A stretch of DNA of 64,000 bases. It comes from Iris pallida (taxonomy: Eukaryota > Streptophyta > Magnoliopsida > Asparagales > Iridaceae). A program made the translations under genes and the position numbers. Of the stretch, positions 34,594 through 46,346 are shown in pieces. The stretch spans positions 622,782 to 686,781 of the forward strand of contig JANAVB010004000.1 in NCBI GenBank assembly GCA_029216955.1. The letters are read 5' to 3'. The stretch's first letter is position 1. Every line of letters begins with the position of its first letter. Below the pieces are notes generated by a model, which was not told where the DNA came from, did not search any database, and saw only the letters and a program-made list of their open reading frames with translations.

Positions 34594-34607
34594 CTTCTGC
34601 TTATGTT

Positions 34608-35250
34608 AATAAGCTAGTTTATTGTGGCTCGTGAAAGCAAGGAAGAGTTTGCTTCCGAAATCTTCTTTTGTTTTTGAAAAAACAACGGCAATACCAAACC
34701 AGACCTTCTAAATAAGCATAAACAGAACTTTAGGGCTGGTAGGGCAAGGTCCTTAAAAGTAGGATCCATCCTCAAAAGGGACGGGCTAGTTGAAATAACA
34801 TGTCTGACACTAGGGCGAGCATTATTCGTTTTTTGACCGAAAATCGAACCGAACCAAACAAGAGTTTCGGTTCGGTTTGAAAAAAAATCGTTTCGATTTT
34901 GAAATAATAAAAAATTTATTCTATTTTGATTTTGGATTTTGATTTCGGTCCAAAACCGAATAATATTATAAACTTATATAAATATCCACAATTTTTTCAT
35001 ATTTTATAATTAAAGATGTGTATACTTTGAAACAATAATTCTATGTATGTGTTTTGAAGTCCAAACTTTGATAATTTAATAATTAGTCCAACTTTCGACA
35101 CAGTTTTGAAATATAACAAATGTATGTACAAAAATTATAATTTTTAATATAACTTAACCATAATTCTAACTTTGGACTGAATCCATTAAACAATACAAAT
35201 AGCTCAACCGAACAAACAAGGGCAGAGCCACATACAAAGGACTGGGTCCA
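34608..35250. other. Non-coding DNA with hAT-like motifs
   Basis: Contains TAGGGCGAGCATTATTCG near 34,812 and a dyad AACCGAACC...GGTTCGGTT near 34,855-34,880, words common in plant hAT-type elements. GGGCAGAGCCACATACAAAG occurs near 35,220. No transposase is seen and no termini are defined. Confidence 0.3.
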
Positions 35251-37372
35251 CTGCCTGTCACGCCCCGTTTCCAAATAGTGGAAACTAGGTGCATTGATAC
35301 ATCTCCAGGCTACGCACAAACACAACATTCAAATATTAAGATTGTGATTATCGCCTGTGAAATCTATGATAGGGTACAAGATATATATTACATTCTAGAT
35401 CTTCCATACATAACTTTACATCATTTTATACAACTTGACTACAAGTTCCATCAAACATTCAATTTACATATTTTGAAAACAAAACCAACTTGTCGACATT
35501 TCGACCAAGCTACCCGATGTTCATTCATCTCCTTCTTCATCGAACAGAGGCATTATTTTTTTCGGGTTCTCGTCTTCCCCTAGTGAACAACTACTAGGTC
35601 GTTTAGAAACGACAAGTAAGACCTCGGTCAAAGGCGGTAATAAGTAAAAATATAATTTAGATGAACTTAAGAAGTATAAGAAATGTAACTTAATACCTTT
35701 ATTGTAAGACATCTAGAAATGTTATATAATCCTAATCCAACAAGTTATCACACAAGACCTAACTACAATATAATCATAAATACTATTCCTCATGGTTATG
35801 CAAATTTTAGAGAACACACTGGATCACGATCACCCTCTATTTTCCCGACAATAATCATATTTACCCGGGACCAGATGGTGTCTGGATTGGGTACGGTTCC
35901 TTAGATCCGACCTTCCATATCTTGTGGAAAACTTGTATTCATTAACTTTTTAAATTCCGGTTTTATTCTCAGAATTTACTGGACTGTTCTCTGTTGGTGA
36001 GCTAGGCCTCACCCCTGACATCGAAAGGCCTTACAGATGCGGGACTACTGATCAGCTTTTACTGGTGTTATATATTGTAGGGATTTTGATAGATATGATC
36101 CATTTGTTCTCTTCCACCCCATGATACAACTACAAACACAGACAATAGTCGATTGACTCCTAGGTCTAATTATATCAGGTTCCAACTCAATTACCGTATC
36201 GTATGTCAAAGACAATACGTCATACGGTAATCTCTTGTTGGCAGAAGATTATCCAACTTATTACCATCTCGTGTGTCAGAACAACACGCCTTATGGTAAA
36301 AATCGTTAGCAAGGAATCGTTCTTCAACTTATTTTACCATCTCGTGTCAAAGACAACACGCCATATGGTAGTATCTAATTGACTAGAAAACTGGATATAA
36401 ACTTAGATTATTCAATTAGGTTTTCCTAATCCTGGGACTTTCTAAATTTGGCTATCTTTCGAAATTACTAAAATTTTTAGCAGAGCCTCCTTTGTATTTG
36501 TTAATCCGGAAAGTTTTACAATAAACAATATTATATATAAAGTGCACTTAAATATTATATATAAAGTGCACTTAAATTTATATATAAAGTGGAGCCTCCT
36601 TTCAAAATTGGGTACGTCGACCCCTTCGGTGGAGCAACTCTCAACACCGGAACCACTCAATATTATATATAAAGTGCACTTAAATTTAGGCTTTCTTACC
36701 TTAGCAAGCAATTAAACGAGTAAGCAATTTTCTTGGGGTTTTTGCTAAATACTGTTCAAGTTTCAAAACAAAACTTATTAGTAGCATAACGTTATCAAAA
36801 TCTTACTTTCAATATAATATGCAAAATAAATTTGTAAACCTTGCAACCTTGGCTTGATATTATTCTCATACATGGTAAATCCAAATGTCCAATTCAACTC
36901 ATATTTACTAAGTACCATAATTTAACTTCTTGAAAATACAAGAGGAGGTTTAATATTGAGAACTTATAGAAATAGGGTTATGCTAACATATAGGTGCTAT
37001 AAATACCTATTTTAACTAGTTAATCATGCTAAAGCATGATAATTTAATATAATTCAAATATGGACAGATTTAAAGTAGCATGTTAATTTGCCAATTTTTC
37101 ATTCCGATTTAACGAAACTAATACAAGTATACACAAATCATGCAAAGAAATATAAAATCCATATATGTTGATTTTCTTTAAAGTGTATAGGTTGAATTTC
37201 TAGGTTGTGCCAAGACTTATAGGTGTCCATGATATTATAAACACATAATTTTGTATCAACACATTGTGTCAAAGTGTATATATATGTGTAAATATGTATG
37301 TATAAATATATACATATATATATAGATCTCATGCATATATAATTATTCCAAGGATTATATCCATACATTCTT

Positions 37373-37375
<3 letters not shown>

Positions 37376-37467
<92 letters not shown>

Positions 37468-37711
37468 ATTTTTTGAGAAGGAGGAATATTATTGATGTAT
37501 CAGGCGCAAAATGCCAAAGCCTATACAAGAAGAGCGCATAGCGCTGGCAAGAGAAAAGAAACAGCTAGACAAGCCGACAAAACAGAAACAAGATGACAGA
37601 GACTAATCTAGGGTCTCCCATAACTTGGGCGTGGAGTGCGAGCAGCGCCTCCGGATCTTTAGAATCTGTCTGATGATTTCCCTGTACAGTTGGGGTGGTG
37701 GAAGGTGACGG

Positions 37712-37770
<59 letters not shown>
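37376..37770. repeat. (AT)n microsatellite interrupted by a retroposon
   Basis: AT dinucleotide runs at 37,376-37,462 and 37,715-37,770 flank a foreign 252-bp segment. The homologous place in the other LTR is the AT tract at 55,980-56,000 and 57,628-57,889. Confidence 0.9.
37463..37714 (-). mobile_element. 5'-truncated LINE-like 3' end fragment
   Basis: The minus strand ends TTCTCAAAAAATAAAA after a T/C-rich 3' untranslated-like stretch (TTGTTTCTGTTTTGTCGGC). It interrupts the (AT)n tract of the LTR and is missing from the other LTR. The A-rich end and truncation fit an L1-type insertion; no coding part remains. Confidence 0.5.
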
Positions 37771-37773
<3 letters not shown>

Positions 37774-38684
37774 ACAACAAATTTTAGATGTAAAGTGTCC
37801 ATAAATAGGTTCCTACCAAAATTCAAAATTTAGGCTCATATGCACATTTTATTTTCATAAGATTGGATTTTGTCAATAATTTCATAAATTCCAGAATTGA
37901 AATTTAAACCATATTAATTCAAGAAAATTAGGAGAACCAAATTAAAACAAATTTCAAAAGGAAAGAGGAAAGAGGACATGTCTTGGCTTTCTTGTATTGA
38001 ACCTAGATGTTCTTCCAACCTTTCCTATCATAACCCAAATTAAAGATTTAAATTATATATATATATATATATCCCTATTTAATTAAACCTAATTTTTTGC
38101 CTAGGTTTTGAAATTGAAAGAGGGGAAAGAAAATGAAGTTTTTACCTAGGTTTTAAGGAAGTGGAAGAGGAGAAGGAGATGTTGCTCGAGAAGGGGTGGT
38201 GGCCGGCGGCGTGGTCGACGGCAGCGAGTGGCCGATGGTGGTCAGCGTCGGTGGTGGCCGGCGGCAAGAACGGTAGCAGCAGTCACAGCAACAATGGCAG
38301 CAGCAGTAGTAATCTCAGCAGCAGTAGTAGCAATGGGAGTAGGGAGGAGGGAGAGAGAGGTTTGTATGTATGTCTGTGTGTAGAGGAAGGGGAAAAAGAA
38401 ATAATGAAGGGGGAAGTGATGATGTGTCTCATGGAGGGGGTTTTCTCCATGCTTGAAGACATGTGGCATGAACTAATGCCACATGTCATAGGTGAATGAC
38501 ACCTATGCTGATGATGTGCCACCTAGCTTCTTTGGTTGCCACCTAGCCCAATGTCATGACACATAACCCAATTTATGTAGAGAAGCCCTTGTTTAATTTA
38601 CATAATTTTGTTAGGGACCAATGTTAAAAATTTTATATAGAGAAAATTATTACTATCATTATTAAGAAAATATAAGACATAACA

Positions 38685-38697
38685 CTCTACCCTCCTT
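38685..38697 (-). other. Polypurine tract of the chromovirus
   Basis: Minus strand AAGGAGGGTAGAG directly before the LTR start TGTTATGTC. It is preceded by GAGGACGGAATTCC, the usual tail sequence of plant Ty3 elements of this kind. Confidence 0.9.
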
Positions 38698-38747
38698 AGA
38701 GGAATTCCGTCCTCAGAATTTGAAATAACTAATATAATATATGATTA

Positions 38748-41299
38748 CTAACCAGGCCCTGAGAATAGATACGGATACTGGCTCCTCATATCTTCCTCTT
38801 TCTTCCAAGTTGAATCTCTTGGGGAATCCTTGCTCCATGCAACTCGTACTAATAGAATGACCCAATTTTGAAGAATCTTGTCCCTTCGGTCCAGGATCCC
38901 GGCAAGTCTTTGCTCTACTCGTAGAGTTGGTCCGACGGTGATCTCTGAGTGATCTAATATGTGACTTGGATCCGATATATATCTTCAAAGTTGTGAAACA
39001 TGGAAAACATTATGCATTCCCTCTAGTGTTGGTGGTAGAGCCAGTTTGTAGGATATATTCCCAATCTTTTCTAGCACAATGAATGGTCCAACATATCTTG
39101 GACTTAATTTTCCTCGAGTCCCAAATCTGATTGTTCCCCTGGTTGGCAAAATCTTTAGAAATACATGATCACCGGGTTGGAATTCTAGTATCCTTTGGTG
39201 TTTGTCAGCCCACATTTTCTGTCTATTTTGAGCTTCCAGTAAATGGCTTCTAATTGCTTTAACCCTGTCTACTGTTTGTGCTACCAGTTCTGGACCTAGT
39301 AATTGTCCTTCTCCTATATTCGTCCAACATACTGGTGATCTACATTTCCATCCATACAAGGCTTCAAAAGGGGTCATTTTGATACTATTATGATAACTAT
39401 TGTTATAAGAGAATTCTACCAAATGTAGATGATCGTCCCATGATCCTTCAAATATGATGTAAACCTTGTATGATTGTCCCAAATATATTTTAGGAACACA
39501 TTATATGTGTTCCAAAATCTACTTTAGGAACGCCTTCTAAACGTTCCAAACTAACATTTGAAACGTTTTATAACTGTTCCTAATATTGCAACGCCACTTT
39601 TAGGAACGGTATTTATATGTTCCTAAAAATATTAGGTACATTAAAAGCCTGTTCCTAAATGCCTTTTTTGGTGTAGTGAAATCTAATGTGCAGGCCCTTA
39701 GCATGTCTTCTAAAGTGTGAATTGTCCTTTCAAACTGACCATCCGTTTGAGGGTAATAGGCGAAACTAAATTTCAACTGGGTACCTAGATTCTCTTGTGG
39801 ACTTTTCCAGAAATATGATGTAAACATTGTGTCTCGATCTGAAATTATGCTTACGGGCACACCATGCTGGCTAACGATCTATTTTATATACATATCCACC
39901 AGTGCTTCTATCGTTTGTCCAACTCAAAAGGGTAGAAATCGAGCTGACTTGGTAAGTCTATCTATAATGACCCAGATAGTGTTATTACCCCTTTGTGTCT
40001 TAGGCAGTCCTATCATAAAATCCATTGTGAGATGTTCTCATTTCCATTCAAGTATGGATAGGGGTTGAAGAAGTCCTGCCGTCCTTTAATGTTCTGCCTT
40101 GACTTGTTGACAGACGAGACATCTGGACACAAATCTAGCAATTTTGTGCTTCATTCCATGCCACCAAAAGTTTTGTTTTAGATCCCGATACATTTTAGTA
40201 CTACCCGAATGGATAGAATATTGAGAATTGTGTGCTTCTGACATAATCTCTATCTATAAGTCTCCACCGGGTACGCACAATCTATCTCCGAATCTTAATG
40301 ATATGTCTGGATGCTTCCTTATTCTGATCTGGAGTCCTTCTTCTGTTTGTTTCCAAATTTTCTGAAATTTTACATCACCTTGTTGAGCTTCTTTAATTCT
40401 ATCTATCAGGGATGTCTGTACTTGTAAATTTTCTCATACACCTTCTGCTATTGGGCATATCACTTCAACTCCCATTTTCCTTAAATCCTACAGGATTTCT
40501 TGTGGGGTACTCATAAAGAATGTTGTTGGTCTTCTACTCAGAGTGTCTGCTACTTTATTAGCCTTACCCGGAAGATAATCTAATTCCATATCGAAATCCT
40601 TGAGTAACTCTAACCATCTTTATTGTCTCATATTAATTTCCTTCTGAGTAAATACATACTTCAAGCTTTTATGATCTTTATATATTTTGATTCTTTCTCC
40701 ATACAGGTAATGTCTCCATAATTTAAGAGCAAATACTACAGCCGTAAGTTCTAAATCATGCATTGGATAATTTCTCTCATGCGGTTTCAGTTGTCGAGAA
40801 GCGTAGACTATAACTCTTCCATGCTGCGTTAGCACACAACCTAGCCCTTTGCCTGAGGCATCACTGTACATCTTATATCCTCCTGACCCTGATGGTAATG
40901 CCAATACCGATGCTGAAATCAGCCTTTCCTTCAGTTCATCAAAGGCTGCCTGGCATTTCTCTGTCCAATTAAATTTCTCTTCCTTTCTGGTTAGCCGATT
41001 TAAAGGTTCTGCGATCCTTGAGAAATTATCCACAAAGTATCAGTAGTACCCTGCTAAACCCAAGAAAATTCAAATTTTTGCTATAGATTTTGGTGTTGGC
41101 CAAGATTTAACAGCTTCTACCTTCTTTGGATCCACTAAAATTCCTTCACTACTAATGATATGGCCTAGAAATGATACATGGTCCAACCAAAATTCACATT
41201 CACTAAATTTTACATATAATCGTTCCTCTCTCATAGTCTGTAGCACTATCCTCAGATGCTCTTCATGTTCATCTTCATTCTTCGAATATATGAGGATGT
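38748..41299 (-). pseudogene. pol: Chromovirus pol, C-terminal part (RT end, RNase H, integrase, chromodomain)
   Basis: Starts inside the reverse transcriptase right after the catalytic FIDDI (the other half is at 51,064). It continues ILIYSKNEDEHEEHL and FLGHIISSEGILVDPKKV, then RNase H ([48 protein letters not shown]). The integrase zinc region is near 40,100-40,200 ([11 protein letters not shown]). The catalytic core has [18 protein letters not shown] and [19 protein letters not shown]-type C-terminal block (KLSPRYVGPF) and a chromodomain (YISDPSHILDHSEI ... VAWSKDSPRDSTW) follow, ending at a TAG at 38,748. Stops include 41,070, about 41,040, 40,618 and 38,985. A CACTA-type insert lies inside the integrase at 39,453-39,678. 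Confidence 0.9.
39453..39678. mobile_element. Small CACTA-type insertion in integrase
   Basis: A 226-bp segment that interrupts the integrase frame between LDF and EGSW, with AAA at both joins (39,450-39,452 and 39,679-39,681), fitting the 3-bp target duplication of CACTA transposons. The right end, read on the minus strand, is CACTACACCAAAAAAGGC, a classical plant CACTA terminus. The left end does not show it and is probably decayed. Inside are three hairpins built from GGAAC...GTTCC, such as GGAACACATTATATGTGTTC, resembling the subterminal repeats of that superfamily. It carries no transposase. Confidence 0.75.
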
Positions 41300-44200
41300 T
41301 GTCACGACCCGCATCCGCTTTTCGGATACGAAATGTGTCCAAGCCCAGCCTACGCCGCAGTGTCGGCGGTAGTACGCTATCTATACTCAAGTCACGGCAA
41401 TCTAGAATCACGAAAAAACTATATCTCATCCACAGCAATAATCATGTCACAGGCAAGATCAATGAAAAGACATGAACTGAATAATAATGAATAAACTGAA
41501 TATCAAGAATCACTGTCACGTCCGGTGGACACAAATCTACTACCAATAGACGGAAGAAAATAAAAGAATACATGGAGTAACTAACTGAATAAAAACTGTT
41601 AATCTAGACCACCTCAAGTACAAACGATGCGATCTGATGCTGGCTCAACCCTCTGGTCTGCTCCTAACTCAAACTCGGCTAACCTGAAGAGATCATCAGG
41701 TCCTCAGAGGACTAGCAAGATACATAAAAATGAGCCTTTCTAACAGTTTATTATGCATGGAGCAAGTAAAACTGAGCAATGAATAACGCACGAATCTATA
41801 CACTGTCTACGCGAAAATAAACTGCTGAACAAGGACTCAAGAACTCATGTCAAGATGTCAATGGATAACTAAAACGAATACTCAAACCCTCGTCCCTAGC
41901 GTGGACTCGCAGGTTTGAACTACTAATCCTCGTCCCTAGTGTGGACTCGCAAATTAGCATCTACTATGTCAAACTATGTGTCCAATACATCTCATAACTT
42001 ATGTCAAACTTTGAAATAAATTTTTTGTGTATGGACAATAAATCTCCAACCTTTTACAGAATGTTAAAAGTTCTTCACCTGGATGAGGTATCAGAGTTTA
42101 CAATGTTCTAACAATTTGGTAGGCCAATACTCCTCAAGTTCGAACTCAAATAATAAAAGAATCCCAGAGAGCTAGAAAGTTAGAAAATAGTAGAAGGAAG
42201 TTTGATATAGTTAGATACATATATGCTATCTTACAAACATGAAACCAAATTCTGAACAATTGCTATCTGCCATTTCCATCACATCTCATTACCTGTGTAA
42301 GGAATGAACCCCTATTAACCCTCTCAGGTTTTTGGCATAATTGAACAATAGTGTTTGATACCTAGGGGTATTGACAACCTGTGTGTGTCAAACCTGTTAC
42401 CAGGCTGACCCAAGTGACCCTCAATATCAATTTGGTATACCTCTTGGTAACTCTGTTCTACAGAGAGTTGTATCACAGTGTCAAAATATATTGGTATTCC
42501 TGAATACCTGTTTCCTAGGGAATAGGTACCAACTAATCTGATCATATAATGTTATGTGTCGAAGAAACCATGTTGTCCTGGATTCAGGATGAGTGTCCCA
42601 GGATTCGGGATCAGACTTTTCTCATATCTGAACTTCAGGTACTAAAGTTCTAATCCAAAGTTAACATGCCCTCGTTCATTAGGTATCAATATGATACCCG
42701 ACCCTTAAGAGTGATTTGTTCTTGAGAACATACCATTGGTATCCGATTTCTACTGATACTCTTTGAGTATTCATATGATTTTCAGATGGTATAATACTGG
42801 GCTTGATACTCTAGCCCCCTTATCTATTGCTGTGTTTGACATATGTACTGATATAGTCAAATGTCTGGTAGGCCTCCCAATGCAAATTATATCAGTTATA
42901 ACTGATACTCCGGTTTCATCCAAAGGTGTACTCCTAGATCAGATGAGATATTTTGTCAATGAGTGTTAGGTAAATAATTTGGGTTGTCACTGGTCGAAAA
43001 ACAAACAACAAGGATGGATTAATCTCCATATCAGGATACTGTACAAGGGAATGGATTTATCACTCTGTTACAGTAATTCTGGGTATACTCAAGATTTTGG
43101 TATCAGGATAATACCTGGCATACTACAGTGTCACTCGTATTTCTAATACTCCTCCTTGGGTTCATATACCAGGTGCCTCCAACCCATGTTACCCGAACAT
43201 TTGGGCACTGCTACTCCGCGAGACTTCAGAGCAGTGCATGGCCTCATTGAGGGTACCTCTATTATACAGGGAATGGGCAACCATACCAAGTAGTGGCAAT
43301 AACGTCATGATGGCCCGTGGCGTCAGGTGCTATCGAGCTGGTTTTTAACCTATATGTTTACATCCATAATAGAGATCACTCTCACGCATTCTATTCATTG
43401 CACACGTGACACTATATGCAATATGTCTGTTAAATACCATGTTCATGATACCCAGGATCACACTGTTGATCTGTGTGTGGTTCATACGGTCTGAAATTCA
43501 AAACTAAGCCATGTAGTTGGTATTAAACCAGGTATCTACTGAGGACTCTGATCCTAGGGTCGAATACAATGCCAATATCCAACGACCACTAAGTTGTCGA
43601 TGTCTGATACTAAGGTATCAGTACAATACCAGTGGGTTTGACCAAGGAAAGAAGTAGATGTATAATACGGCAGGTCATGTGCCTATAAGAGTTCTAAACA
43701 CCTTGAAAGTTTTAAAGGATGCTATCCCGTGGTCATGTGTCAGTATTTATTGTGGTCGAGGCCAAAGGTATCTATACTGCTATGACAAATCGCCACAGGA
43801 TATCAAAATCTATTCATAACCGTACCTGGTCTAAGCCACCATGCAGCTCTGCCCTCAAGGCTGTCATACCTTACTATATAGCCATCATCTGTACAGGTAT
43901 TATTTACCAAGTGCACAACCAATCGGCATACAATCTTAAAGACAGAACATAGGGATCTTCCTCTGATCTAGATTCCTTAATGTCTGTTCCTAAAATACAT
44001 AACCCTTTCCAACTCTAATACTCATTGCCTCTATTCGGATCCCTTGTCAAACTTGTCTACATTGATTTTATAACGATGACATAACTACAACCACCCATCT
44101 TGTGAATTTCATTATCCCTTCTAAATATTAAATCAAACAGTTAATAACATGGAGACTGAGATCACAAGAGTAGATTACGAACCTGATGGGTTGATTTGCC

Positions 44201-44645
44201 GTGCTCGACTGAATCTTCGACTCCTCTTTGTTCTTCCATGCTTCCTTGACAGATCGGGGTTTTAGGGTTCGTTAAGGAAAAGTCGGCTGCTTCTCTTATA
44301 CAGGACTCACGCAAGGGGGATAGCACGAATCTGAATTTAAATCAGATTTGGTTTGAAAAGTAAAATCTGGATTAAATCCTCAGAGGCGTTGTCCGAATGT
44401 GGTGGTATAGGATTTGCTCTGATCCGTTAAAACAGAAGTTTCAAATATTGATTGTTTTGCATAAAAACCCTTACCTGAAATCTTAGTCGCAAGGAACCCC
44501 CATTCCTTTATTACCATTTGTACCCTCTACGGAGGTTTAAATAAACAAAATAATATAAAGCTTAACAATTATATATGTGGGACAAATAAATGATAAAAAA
44601 AATAAAAAAAAATTTGCGAGGATAAAATTGGTCAAGGGGTTGACA
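41300..44645 (-). repeat. 3' LTR of the gag-only element (internally deleted)
   Basis: Plus strand TGTCACGACCCGCATCC to GGGGTTGACA. It matches the 5' LTR closely at both ends but lacks about 1.4 kb (the counterpart of roughly 47,000-48,390), and has only two of the 26-bp CCTCGTCCCTAGTGTGGACT units. Numerous GGTATC/GATACC dyads lie at 42,330-43,650. Open frames at 42,324-42,545, 42,763-42,969 and 43,719-43,952 recur in the other LTR but show no protein features. Confidence 0.93.
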
Positions 44646-44659
44646 ACTCTACCCCCCTT
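44646..44659 (-). other. Polypurine tract of the gag-only element
   Basis: Minus strand AAGGGGGGTAGAGT adjoining the LTR start TGTCAACC. GAGGACGAAATTTG precedes it, as in the chromovirus. Confidence 0.9.
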
Positions 44660-44798
44660 AAACAAATTTCGTCCTCAAAATTTAAGGAGCTGGTGATCTA
44701 CTGGAGTAAATAGTCTAGAATAACTGTTATAAAATTATTGCGAATACTTGCAAGTCAAAGTCAAACATAGTGTCTATTGATAATGCTTTTGCTATAAT

Positions 44799-46139
44799 CT
44801 ACTGAAAATTTCCGCCATTAGCTCCTTGTGGTGTCGCCGCCTCTTCCGTGATCATGGCAAAGGCTCGATCTCCTGCTGCGGTTGGTAGTGGTGGGGCACT
44901 TGCGTTCTTCTTCGGACAATTGCGAGACAGGTGTTGGTTGGATCCACAAGTCCAACACAATCCTAATCTGCTGCGACAATTTTCTTGAGTGTGGCCTTTC
45001 TTCGAGCAATGCTGACAGATGGGAATGTCTTAGACTTGGCGTGGGGCTGCTTGTGGTTGCTGCTGATGCTGCTGCGCTGGTGTCTTCCCTGAAATATTGG
45101 GACGTTTTACCGATGCTGCTTGGTCGCTGCCTCCTCCGAGTGCGTCTCGATTCCTCTTCGGCTTGCAGCTCAGTTCTTCTTCTACAGCTTGGGCGACTTC
45201 TAGAATCTTCTCGTAAGTAGTGGCTCGACTGGTGGCGATGGCTAGACGAATCTCGTGAGATAGTCCTTTTCTGAATCGTCGTGCCTTGTCTTCAGGGGTG
45301 CTGACCAAGTTCTCCGCGAAGCGGCTGAGACGAGAAAACTCTGATGTGTACTCGTCAACAGTGTGGTTGCCCTGCTCTAAGTGCTCGAACTGACTCACCA
45401 ACGCTTCTCGTGCTACGTATGGATAGAATTTCCTCTTGAACAGTCGCTTGAACTCCTCCCAAGTCACGTCTGGAGCAGAAAATTGGGGTTCGCCTTGGTA
45501 CCACGTCCGCACGATGTCGAAAAGTTGTCCACTGACTGACTCAATCTTCAAATCTTCTAGAACTCGGGCCATCTTTAGATACCTCTCCATGTTCTCCAGC
45601 CATTCGTCAGCATAGACGATCCCCTATGTCCCATGGAACGGCATGGGCCTAAAGTCCATGAAGTGCTTGGGATTTCCCGGACGTTGTCGCGGAGCATCTC
45701 GAATCTGAAGAACCTCTCTCAAAGTGTCGCAAAACATGTTAGCCTGCTGCTGGATGATCCCGAGGAGTGTGACGTTGTCCAGTGCTAGTGGCGGAGGCAG
45801 AACATGTGCTGGATACATCGTCGAGGCTGGATACATCGTCGGAGGTGGGCGCATGGGAAAAGCTGGATACATCACTGGTGCGGAATGTATGGCTGGTACT
45901 GGATGTGGAATCCCTGGCGATGGAACAGATGCTGGTGGCAGACCGGGTGCTGGTGGTGGAGTCTGCAGAGGAAACTGTGGAGGCGGTGGAATATCGCCTC
46001 TACGGAATCTCGAGAATTACGGTTGATTACTCGCATGAGTGAGCTGGCCTTCTTATGTCGGTGGAGTCATGTACGTGAAAGAGCCTCCTGTAGCCGGTGG
46101 GGTATTCAGGGCAGCATTGTTCCTGTCTTGAGAGTCCAT
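44799..46139 (-). pseudogene. gag: Gag of the gag-only element
   Basis: Single minus-strand frame from MDSQDRNNAALNTPP (ATG 46,139) to a TAG at 44,799, about 446 codons. The N-terminus is Pro/Met-rich. The gag capsid domain follows, with ENMERYLKMARVLED, DVTWEEFKRLFKRKFYP and EYTSEFSRLSRFAEN (45,030-45,590). A Gln-rich linker and two intact zinc knuckles come next: CQHCSKKGHTQENC and CWTCGSNQHLSRNC. In-frame stops lie at 46,053-46,055 (TAA), 46,017-46,019 (TAA), 45,624-45,626 (TAG) and 45,030-45,032 (TAA). The frame is otherwise undisturbed over its whole length, so it was under selection until recently. The closest relative in the window is the gag at 3,429-4,769 (same length, same knuckle order). 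It would package element RNA, with enzymes supplied in trans. Confidence 0.92.
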
Positions 46140-46320
46140 CTTAACTGTAACAAGAGTAAACAATTTAGCCGTTGAAGAGATTTCCAAACAAGATGCAAGT
46201 CAAGGTTTTAATGAAATCAAGGATTAACAAGGAGTCAAGACATGTGGATGAGATCCTAAGTGTCTAGTCCTATTCGCAGGCTCACGATGACACAGTGACG
46301 TAACCGAAGTGATTAACGTT

Positions 46321-46338
46321 GACCTGCATGGGCTACCA
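46321..46338 (-). other. Primer-binding site of the gag-only element, tRNA-Ile type
   Basis: Minus strand TGGTAGCCCATGCAGGTC, 8 nt from the LTR at 46,347. It has the same motif and spacing as at 5,481-5,498. Confidence 0.7.
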
Positions 46339-46346
46339 AAAAAACT

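Larger units (their letters stand above)
35256..38684 (-). repeat. 3' LTR of the chromovirus
   Basis: 3,429 bp, plus strand TGTCACGCCCCGTTTCC to GACATAACA, abutting the polypurine tract. It is homologous to 53,857-58,742. It contains three dyad repeats (36,191-36,375), AT microsatellites, a LINE fragment (37,463-37,714) and hairpins at 38,458-38,506. The open frames around 38,161-38,522 are low-complexity and appear in both LTR copies without conservation of reading frame, so they are not called as genes. Confidence 0.9.

Noticed and set aside
34480..34600. Functional tRNA gene
   Set aside because: A and B boxes are present, but no acceptor stem or anticodon arm closes, and the A-rich tail with target duplications identifies a SINE.
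38161..38522. Ser/Gly- or Pro/Leu-rich small proteins in the chromovirus LTR
   Set aside because: Low-complexity frames from GGCAGCAG-type repeats; the homologous frames in the other LTR differ in length and composition.
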